In this document: one piece after another, positions 50,895 to 59,787 of the stretch
How the letters are laid out: every line of letters starts with the position of its first letter
How positions within the stretch are numbered: the stretch's first letter is position 1
NCBI RefSeq assembly: GCF_037975245.1
Contig: NC_092567.1
Span: forward strand, 8,678,714 to 8,742,713
Direction: 5' to 3'
DNA length: 64,000 nucleotides
From: Apostichopus japonicus
Lineage: Eukaryota > Echinodermata > Holothuroidea > Aspidochirotida > Stichopodidae
The notes under the pieces: generated by a model
The model's database searches: none
The model's input: only the letters and a program-made list of their open reading frames with translations
Told to the model about the DNA's origin: nothing
Made by a program: the position numbers and the translations under genes

Positions 50895-51209
50895 CATATA
50901 CTCACTGGCGGATCCAGGGCCTTTGTTTGGGAGGGGCCAAAGTGGCATTAGAGTGATATGGGGGAGGGGTCTAAGGGGAGGGGGTGCCCCCCTCCCCTTT
51001 GGAAAATGTTCTATTGCTGAATGCCCTCAGATGCAATCTGGTGCGACAAAAGTGTACAAAAGTGTACAAAGTGTAAAATATTTATAAAACAAAGTTGGGA
51101 TCATCTTTCTCAAGAAATTTTATTTCTCATAGGTTATATATTTCTTACAACCAGCCTGTAACTGCAAAATGGTGTTAAACTGTAAATCCTCATGCTCATA
51201 CATTTACAT

Positions 51210-52190
51210 AGCTCCCAACTCTTGAGAAGGCAAATACTGGTCCATGCCACGAATCGCCGTCCTGGGGGAGGGGTATAAGGGGAGGGGGTGTCCCCCTCCC
51301 CTTTTGAATTATTTTTGGAATCCTGGTGATGCCTACATGTAAAATGGTGGCACTTAGAAAGGCTTTTGTCACCCAAAATTTTCTGAGAAATATGCATTTT
51401 TTTGTGTGTAACATCAATAAATTGAATAGTAGGTGATAATTCATTCTTTCCCGTGGCATGAAAATGTTCGCTGCTCGCCCCAATGAAAAGAATTATAGGC
51501 TAATTTGAGGTTCAAATGATGCTGTAAAGTAAGGTGACCATATTTACCTGACTGGAATCAGGGACATTTATTGCGTGACTGATATGGGGGAGGGGTCTAA
51601 GGGGAGGGGCTGTCCCCCTCCCCTTTTGAAAAATTTCAAGTGCCTAAGGTGCTTAGATGTAAAATGGTGATACTTAGAAGCACTTTTTAAGTCGATTTTA
51701 TTTTCAAAAATGTAGCTTTCCTTAGATGAAATTTACTTACTTTACGAATGAGTGCTAGGCTAGATCGATCTAGCATATTCCACTTTACACTGGCCCAACT
51801 GAAATACTGGCTAGTTCCGTTCTGCGACTGCACACTTGACTAAATTCTGTTTTTACAATTGTTTTACTAATAATGTGGGATATTTTCGAAATTCCTGAAC
51901 ATTTTGCGAATCAGGGACATTTTCGGGGACACTTGTTCATCGGGGACAACACACTGTAATCGGGGACTGTTCCCGAAAATCGGGGACGTCTGGTCACCTT
52001 ACTGTAAAGGAGGTTTTATACTCTATTATGCTAAATGCTAAAGAAATGATGGTTGCTAAGTCAAAATTTGATGCAAATTTTTTTATGTATACTTGACAAT
52101 TACAATGCGGTTTTTCGGACGCTTGTGCGGGTCAGCGGGTTTGGGTGTTAGAATGCGGGTCTAATTCCCGCGAATTGCGGGTCAGTTGGG
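51210..52190. mobile_element. Second-level nested element
   Basis: TAGCTCCCAACT near 51210 and AGTTGGGAGCTCTG near 52180-52190 are inverted repeats. The flanks CATTTACA and CATTTAAT agree at six of eight positions, so the exact ends are uncertain. The G-rich block at 51263-51304 lies 53 bp from the left end. The right subterminal part contains TTCCCGCGAATTGCGGG, a short palindrome. Confidence 0.65.
51530..52001. mobile_element. Innermost nested element (472 bp)
   Basis: It starts TAAGGTGACCA and ends TGGTCACCTTA, perfect inverted termini of 11 bp. The flanks 51522-51529 and 52002-52009 are both CTGTAAAG, a perfect 8-bp duplication. The G-rich block is at 51581-51626, 51 bp from the left end. 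The right part contains repeated CGGGGAC(A/T) phrases. A close relative lies inverted at 62344-62875. Confidence 0.92.
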
Positions 52191-53393
52191 AGCTCTGCAT
52201 TTAATTTTAAACCAGAAAACGAAAAGGTTAAGTCTAGTCTACCACTGCTATTCCTCTCGATTTTTTTAATTTCCAATCATATGATTTAGCGGATGTTCGG
52301 AAACACTTTTTGGCTCACCTTTGGGGGGGGGGCATGGCCCCCCTTGGCCCCCCTTGGATCCGCCAGTGCATATACTGACGAAAAGCTTCGGGAAATTTTA
52401 AACGGGTATACATTCGTTGCAACGAATTGATTCAGACATTTTGCTTACCGCGAAGTACAAGGTTTCTATATTTATATACTTCCGACCAATCATGAGCGAC
52501 TATTTACACACAATTGCAAACTTGTTTGGGGAAAAACGCGACCGGGTAGGGCCTGGGTACGCTCCCCATCCAGATTTGTAAAACTGGTTAATAAAAAGGA
52601 ACCTGTTAATTTTTGTAAATTGAAAGTGTCCTTTCCTTATTTAAAAATGTCGTTTTGTTGATAAATTAAGAAATATTTCATTTGAAAGTGCCTTTTTTTG
52701 TTTAACCCCCCCCCCCCCCCTTCGCAGCCCATGCCAAAAAAGGTAGATTGCCATACAGGAATAGTGTGTGTATTTGGGCATACATGGTAAAATGACAAAC
52801 TATTTTAAGAAATTCATGCATTCACTTGGGAAGAAGGAGATATGACATTAAGGAAACAGATACATCTATTGGAAACGTATTTATTATTGTATGAAGAAAT
52901 GATACATAAAAAGATGTATTAGGGTATGAATGTAAAATTTCAGTTCCAAGATAAAATGGTTGAGTTTGTTACATCACGATTGTCCATGATACCGTACGGA
53001 TCGAATTCCTGTCGGATAACTAAACCATTTTGTTACACAAAATGAAAAATAGCCGCCTGTATGATACGTTGAATAGCGAGTTACATTCTGGTACATTAAA
53101 CAAATAAACCATGTAGTAAATAGTATATAATTCAAAGAACAATTCACAATCAACCCCCCCCCTCCCCCACACACACACACACACCGCTACAATTACCACT
53201 CCATGTCAGTTTTTGCAGATACATATAAGGACACTACAAAAAAACAAAACATTAACAAGTAATTCCTGTTAATGATTCATTGTCTTCATAGCAAAAGTGG
53301 CAGAATGTAGCAACATTTTGCATCTAAGCACCCTTCCATTTTACAAAAGTGCATTCCTGGGGTGCATCGAATGAACCCAAAAGCCTATTTGTT

Positions 53394-53445
53394 GACGATG
53401 ACGGTGACGATGACGATGACGACGAAGACGACGACGACGATGACA
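53394..53445. repeat. GAC/GAT triplet microsatellite
   Basis: About 17 triplets of GAC, GAT, GGT and GAA. It is read as poly-Ser on the reverse strand or poly-Asp on the forward strand, without flanking coding sequence. Confidence 0.85.
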
Positions 53446-54544
53446 GCAAGAAAGAAATAATTGTTGACACATCTAAAACAAATCTTTGGTAACTCTTTAC
53501 AATAGCCATATATACAAGTTTAATTCAAGTTCAAATTGTGTATTCAAATTCAATCTTCGGTTATCAATCTATTTACCAATAGAGATAAGTAATATAATAC
53601 AAAAAGTATGTAGCCAGGGCCATTTTTAAGAAGTCATTTAAGCGTTACTTAAAACAGGACAATTCGCAAAGGCGTTACAAAGGCTTTTACGTCATCAGTT
53701 AAAATTTAGTAACTGACGTCTCCCTGCTATTGTATATGCAGTAAGGCCTCCGACTCGGTTGGATAATTATGAATATATTTGTTTGTTCCTACGTTTACTG
53801 AAGAAATGACTCATAACTGAAATTGTGTTTATAATAAAAGTACACAGAATATAAGTGTAACTAAATAATCAAATCAGAACGTATGGCGCATCAGTTGTAC
53901 GACAGGTTTTAACACGGCGATCATGGAAAATATGAAGTAGTGGATATGTTACTGGAAATAGCTTTATAAATCTGCACAGTTTGGACATATTGACCGGTTT
54001 TGTAATGGAATTCCGATACTGTCATTTTCACCTTAGACTTAGAAAAGCTTGATCTATAACTATGGCATTGTATGTTAATCAACACTTCCTCAACCAAACA
54101 ATTGGACACAACCACCCATTCCAGGACCATTTGATACCGGAACCAATAATCAAGGATTGAATATAACATGAAGGATTTCCATTTTATTGAAACTAAAGCT
54201 CATTGAGTCAATGATATTTACACCAAAACAAAGGACATCCAATTAAAACCTGATTAGGTAAGTAAATAAGGTTCATAGATTGTACTGATCAATGTAGGAA
54301 ATAAGGGAGGTGGTATAGTGCAGGACCTGGTGACAAAGAGGGAAATCCACCACTCCCGACCTCCCCCCCCCCCCCCCTACACACACACACAAACACGATA
54401 TACTTCATTTAGTGTCAATTTGTATTCAAGTTATTTCATTTTAGGGTGAGCTTGTGTATGTGTGATGTCTTTTTGTTGTTGATTTTGAACTCACCTATGT
54501 AGTTCACTTTTTTCTTTGTTTATGTAATCTACTCTCCTTAAAAT

Positions 54545-54850
54545 GAAAGACTGAAATGTTAGTCTAATCATCTGAAATTTTAGTCTAATGATGGATGGTA
54601 TTAGTGATCAAACTACAAAGACTAAATTCCAGTCTGAAATGTAAAGACTGAATGTCAGTCTTAGCTAGACTAAATACTCTGCAGTATAATAGACTGAAAA
54701 TCAAACCATTTTAAACTGAACAGTTAGAAGTTTAGACCGAATTATTGCAGCACCAGTCTAAATTAGATTGAACACTTTCTAGGATATTAGACTGATATAT
54801 AGGCTGAAAAGTCAGTCGTTTAGAATGAATTATTACACATCATAGCTATA
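54545..54850. repeat. Irregular cluster of AGACTRA / AGTCTRA motifs
   Basis: About a dozen occurrences of AGACTGAA, AGACTAAA, AGTCTAA or AGTCTGAA, in both orientations, fall within 300 bp. There is no fixed period. It lies a few hundred bases beyond the 3' end of the LINE. Confidence 0.55.
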
Positions 54851-55073
54851 CTGTCAATCTTATGAATTGCAAATTCTGGTTTGAAAATGCTTTCCTAATG
54901 ATCCTCCATGTTGGCTAAGTGCTGAAATTCGTCATTGTTGATGCATTTACCCTCAAAAACAACATTCTAAGATATGTTAATGCAAGGGAATTTACTGAAA
55001 GGTGCATAATGGCTCCTGAGTTAGTATGGTCTGTATTTCAGTCTTTTTCTCAACACAAGCACCAGAAAACACA

Positions 55074-56400
55074 CTACTTGTTAAGAAAAAGTCGCCTAGG
55101 AAAGAACCTGGGCACGAAAACCAAACTACCGAACGACTGATGCGCTCTCAACCCCAGTCCTGCAGCACTAAAAGAACAATCTCCATATGTGACTTTGTTA
55201 GTATGAGGAATGATTAGAGAAAGATGACTTTGGGACCGTAATGCCCTAGCTGGCGTGTAGCGTTTAACTAAATCAGACATATAACCCGGAGATTGATCAT
55301 TAAGAACACGAAAAACGTGCAGAATGAGTTTGTAATTTATCCGGCGATGAATTGGTAACCAATGCAGGTCTCGGAGTACAGGAGTTATATGTTCGTAACG
55401 ACGGGTTCTGGTGATGATTCTGGCAGCCGTATTCTGGACCCTCTGTAGTTTTTTGATTGAGGAGCATGACGTTCCATTCAAGAGAGCATTACAGTAATCG
55501 AGACGAGATGTAACCAGTGAATGGACGAGAGACTTGGTTACCTCCTCGTTAAGGGATAGACGAATTCTCCCGATGATACGTAATTGGCTGTAACAAGACC
55601 GACTAATTAAATTTATATGGTTTTTCATGGACAAATATGAGTCAAATAACACACAAAGATTCCGTACTGATGACGAGGGTGGAATGACATCATTGCCCAT
55701 TCTCAATGAAGGAAGGTGGATCGTTCGTTTGCTATGCTTTGAATGGAAAATTATCATGTCTTGTCATCGTTAAGCTTAAGCATGTTAACAGCCATCCATT
55801 TTCTGACATCTTCAAGACATGTCTCCAATATATGTAGAGGATTAATTGCATCAGGAGAATCAAGTGGCTTAAACGAAAGGTAAATTTGGGTGTCGTCGGC
55901 ATACATATGGTAATCAAGGCCATGCTGCCTCATAAGATCGCCCAGTGGTTTAGTATACATGGAGTATAACTTTGGTCCTAGTACTGATCCCTGAGGAACA
56001 CCATATTTAAGTAACAGAGGTGCAGATTTTATGTTATCAATGATGACGGACTGGCGTCTATTTTGAAGATAAGAAGTCATCCATTTTAAGGCGTTTCCGG
56101 TTATCCCATACATATTACGAAGCCGATTTAGCAAAATTGAGTGATCGATGGTGTCAAATGCAGCAGATAAATCCAGTAAAACTAATGCTACTGCCTTTCC
56201 GTCGTCTATGTTATGCACGATGTCGGACTGTACCTTGATTGGGGTTGTTTCGGTCGAATGTAACTTGGTATAGGCACTTTGATATTTTTCTTGAAGTTCG
56301 TTGTCGTCCATGTACTGATCGAGGCGCCGAGCAACAACTTTCTCTAATACCTTTGGCAAGAAGCTAAGGTTTGAGACAGGTTTTGTACGAAGTATAGGAG
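55074..56400 (-). pseudogene. Non-LTR retrotransposon reverse transcriptase, 5'-truncated and frameshifted (CR1/L2-like)
   Basis: The upstream frame (56359-55754, and about 30 bases above it reading KPVSNLSFLPKVLEK) holds the RT fingers and palm. It has a HSTET segment near residue 34, motif A LLDLSAAFDTIDH near 61-73, motif B GVPQGSVLGP near 120-129 and the catalytic YADDTQIY near 153-160. It stops at TGA 55756-55754. The downstream frame (55757-55074) continues with the thumb and C-terminal region: LVTSRLDYCNALLNG, then LQRVQNTAARIIT and LHWLPIHRRI. The two frames overlap in ATGA and differ by -1, as expected from one lost base in KT-E/M-IIFHSK. An AFDT(I/V)DHS motif A is typical of CR1/L2-type LINEs. 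No endonuclease domain is present, so the copy is 5'-truncated and dead. It would have primed reverse transcription at nicked genomic DNA. Confidence 0.92.
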
Positions 56401-56694
56401 AGATCCAGATCTACTAGTTGGCAGCTTCCAATAAATATACCTCTTCATATTTAACTATCTGTGCAACATGTAGATTAGAGTAGATATAGTACAGATGTCC
56501 TTCTGAAATGAAAAGAAAGAATATTAAATAATTAGAACATCACATAAATTGCACCATCTAGTCCAAATGGTATGGACTGTTCATTAAGCTACTTCCCTAA
56601 TCACAGGCTGAGAGATTTACCATCCACCTCCTACAACTTTTACAGATGGTATTACAAGTAGATTTAATATTCGGCATATTTTTTTTTTCCTAAT

Positions 56695-56903
56695 AGGGTT
56701 GTAAATTAGTATAACGGTTTGCCTGAGAAAGTTGTACTTGCAAGTAGTGTGAATGGGTTTAAGAATGCTTTGGACAAGCACTTTAAGCATGGTTATTGGC
56801 TCAGAGTGTTTGTTTCTTCAGTTTTCTTTCTCTCTCAGGACTATAAGGTCCTTGATGGGGACTTGAGTGTCCCTCCTGATCCTGTTTTTCTACTAAACTA
56901 AAC
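56695..56903 (+). pseudogene. 3' tail of a second LINE
   Basis: The frame reads NGLPEKVVLASSVNGFKNAL and then DKHF, the W-N-x-LP-x-x-V-V...S-V-x-x-F-K-x-x-L-D pattern found at the C-terminus of many non-LTR retrotransposon proteins. A TAG just upstream (RVVN-stop-YNG) shows decay. The frame runs on to LSVPPDPVFLLN and a stop, followed by ACTAAACTAAACTAAC, a short tandem tail as left by CR1-like LINEs. It is about 300 bp from the - strand LINE and in the opposite orientation, so it is a separate insertion. Confidence 0.7.
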
Positions 56904-58500
56904 TAACCCGTTTCACACGGCCCTCTGATACCTTACACCCAATAGCTACTCTAAGTTACAACTTACGTAGTTACTATTGTTTTTTAATGATCAAATCTGA
57001 GCACTGTACACAAAACTTGTTTGGCTCCACAAAGTAGTTTGAGTATGATACAGGCCACCATATCACCTTATTTCTCTTCCTTAACAACATTATATCCCTA
57101 ACGCAATGTTATTAAGAAGCATAGACCTAGGCTTATTGGTCGAGGTTACAATTAACTAGCGTAGCCTCGTTAGGCTTAGGTAACTTAACATGATTGGGTA
57201 AATTTTAAATAAAGTAAATAACTAAGTAAATAAAAGTTAGGCCTAGGCTAGATTGACTTAACTGCACATTTACCAACTACTAACTAGCCTACTATAACTA
57301 GTGCTAGACCAAGACTAAGCCCTGTTGTGTTAAACCTAGGCTTTAGACAGTAGTACCAGCCAACTATAACTTACAATCCTAGCCGTAGGGATGTAGAAGA
57401 CGGTAAAATCGCGTATCACGTGACATCTTGTGATCACACGCAAATTTGAATGATTCGATACGTAAAGCACAAAGAATAAGATAGACGCTCAAAAAGCCTC
57501 AAATTCGATCAAGTTCAAAGCAGTATGTTACCTTCTCACCATGAGAGAGAAACAGCTCTGTTGAACTGTGTTTTAATAAATTTAATTTATGTTTCTCCAA
57601 TTTTTCTGTACCATCGACATGCGAATAGTCAGTGCATGTGAATTGTGTGTAATTTCAATGTAAAATAATTTAAGGTCGGCCTAGCCTAACTTTTTTGTCA
57701 TAAAACTGTTGTACGGATACCTTTACAAAGGAATAATTTAATCTTGCATCATGGTTCTATCAGAGAATATCTCAAAACGACATTATCATTAATCACGTCC
57801 GTAATATCCCAACGGGTACATTTTGTACGTCCACGATTTTAGAGACATTTTCTGAGGCTTCACCTGTCAAAACTTCAATTTAGTCAAATATTTGAAGGAG
57901 AGTATAATATTAAATAATCTTCAGGAAACAGAACGATCAGCTGCATCATCAGTTTTTGGAGAAAGAAAAAGACCAAATTAGCATCGCGGTTTTACCGTAT
58001 GCATATACCATCTAAGTTTGGGCCTACATCTTTTCATCATTTCTCTTTATTTATAAGCTTCTTGAGCGTCCACAAACATATCAAAGTAATAGAGTATAGG
58101 ACAAGACAGAACACTCGAAAATAATTTGCCTATGCTAAGTTTGTCATGATAGGATTAACGTTAGGCCTAACTCGAACCTAGGCCTAAATTACTATTAGTT
58201 AATACTAGCCCTACGTACAGTGATTCGTTAACGCTAGCCATATAGCCTGTAAGTATGTTAGGCCTAACTAGACTATGCCTACCGCCAGTCAACATCCTAT
58301 TCAGTGTTCTAAACTGCAAATGTACAATATGCACGCAGGCAAAGCCACACAATTGTGCCTGTTAACATTTTATATAAATTAAACAAAAGAATAAAGTAGG
58401 ACCTACACTCAATCTGTGTAAGGAATTCGTCACCAAAGCCTTCTCCGCCAGAAACGTTCTTAGCAATTCTGCCATTTTCACTGGAACTTCCAAGTACATA
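56904..58500. other. No gene seen; TAGGCCTA-rich
   Basis: AT-rich sequence with many CTAGGC/TAGGCCTA-type words between 57120 and 58290. The frame at 58167-58352 runs through these words and is not supported. Confidence 0.4.
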
Positions 58501-58508
58501 CGTGTATA

Positions 58509-59779
58509 GAGGGACGTAGCTAAGGCCTGATGATTGGGGGGGGGGGGGGGTGTAGTGGCTGGAATTCCAACTGGATGGGTTTTGAAGTCAGAAAATTCCA
58601 ACTGCTGCCTTGTACCCTCCATGCACTACTCGTCAACGATACGGTCAGTGTCATTCAGACTCCCCATCTTTCGCGACTGCACTTTTGTTCCGAACTTTTT
58701 TCGAATCATTTGTACCACTGGCGCTCACTTCACAAGCTAATGAATCATTATGGTTAAGCAAGTTAACTGCGTATAAGTTTTATGCTTGAAGGCTACATAG
58801 ACTACTAACTACAAAAGCTATGTTAAAATAACAAAGGGGAATTTTTTTTCTTCAACAAATTATATTCGACTTAGTTAATGACCCCAAAATACAGTGCTTT
58901 TTCCTAGCGCACTTAACATTATTTCCAATTGGAATGAAATGAACAATAATTATTAAACATTTTGCAGAAAAATGTTGAGTTTACGAGATACGATAAGTTG
59001 TCTTTTAAACATTTGGCAGAAAATCGTTCAATTGCTCAGTTTGAATGAAGTGAACAATTGAACATTTTGCAGATTTTTTTTTTTAAATTGACAAGATATG
59101 ATAAGTTGTCAGCTAAACATTTTGCAGAGAAAATGTCCAATTGACGAGATATGATGAGTTGTCAATTAAACATTTTGCAGAAAATTGTTCAATTGCTCAG
59201 TTAAAGCAACTGACCAATCCAACATTTTTTCTGTTTTATAATAAGATTTTATCTTGTTATCTAAACAATTTACTGAAAAATGTCAACTTACGTGACAAAG
59301 TTTTTCTTATGTTGATGGCACTTTTAAGCTTCCGTAGATTAGTATTGAGCGTTTTAGTTGTATACCATAGAGGCAATATATATCCTGAACTTACTTCAAG
59401 CTAGCGAACAGGGTCAACCCACCTAATAGCAAAATGAGTACATAAATAAACCGAATTGAAGCTGGCGAACGTTGTACAGTGGTTCTATGAGGCATATTCA
59501 AAATCATACGAAGTTTTGTATGGTGGAGTATAAGGATAGCGAGATACAGTTTCACAAAGTGGTAAGGAAAACGGTAAATATGACTAATCAAAGGTAAATA
59601 TTGAACGAAATTTTTCACATTTTAGGTCATACACAACCACAGGAATATACGAATAGGCCCAGGTAAATTAGAGTGTGACAGTCGGAAGTTCCGACGGTCG
59701 GACTCAAATTGTCCAACTGTCGTCAGTTTGACCAAGTTTGGGGGGGGGGGGGTGAGACACTCCGCTATCGACGTCCCTG
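58509..59779. mobile_element. hAT-like non-autonomous element, copy 3 (uninterrupted)
   Basis: It starts GAGGGACGTAGCTAAGG and ends CTATCGACGTCCCTG. The flanks CGTGTATA (58501-58508) and CGTGCATA (59780-59787) form an 8-bp duplication with one mismatch. It reads straight through the site (ATATATATCCTGAACTTAC near 59375) that carries the nested element in copies 1 and 2. A long G run follows the left end (58537-58550) and another lies near the right end. The interior contains a five-unit 54-bp tandem repeat. The frames at 58362-58757 and 59141-59618 are repeat shadows. Confidence 0.88.
58953..59222. repeat. 54-bp tandem repeat inside copy 3
   Basis: AAACATTTTGCAGA or a close variant begins at 58953, 59007, 59061, 59114 and 59168. 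Between the starts the words TTCAATTG, ACGAGATA and GATAAGTTGTC recur. Copy 1 has lost or never gained this array. Confidence 0.8.
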
Positions 59780-59787
59780 CGTGCATA

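Larger units (their letters stand above)
50903..52368. mobile_element. hAT-like element, outermost of a three-level nest
   Basis: It starts CACTGGCGGATCCAGGG and ends GGATCCGCCAGTG, perfect inverted termini of 13 bp. The flanks 50895-50902 and 52369-52376 are both CATATACT, a perfect 8-bp duplication. Its own sequence is only about 480 bp; the rest is two nested insertions. The G-rich block is at 50955-51000, 52 bp from the left end. There is no transposase; the frames at 51134-51483 are shadows. Confidence 0.92.
52377..55073. other. No gene seen; microsatellites and an AGACTGAA-rich patch
   Basis: It contains a C run (52708-52722), C and CA runs (53154-53183, 54362-54392), a GAC/GAT triplet tract (53394-53445) and an irregular cluster of AGACTRA/AGTCTRA motifs (54545-54850). 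The serine-rich frame at 53324-53509 is a translation of the triplet tract. Confidence 0.45.

Noticed and set aside
53324-53509. Poly-Ser frame
   Set aside because: Translation of a GAC/GAT microsatellite.
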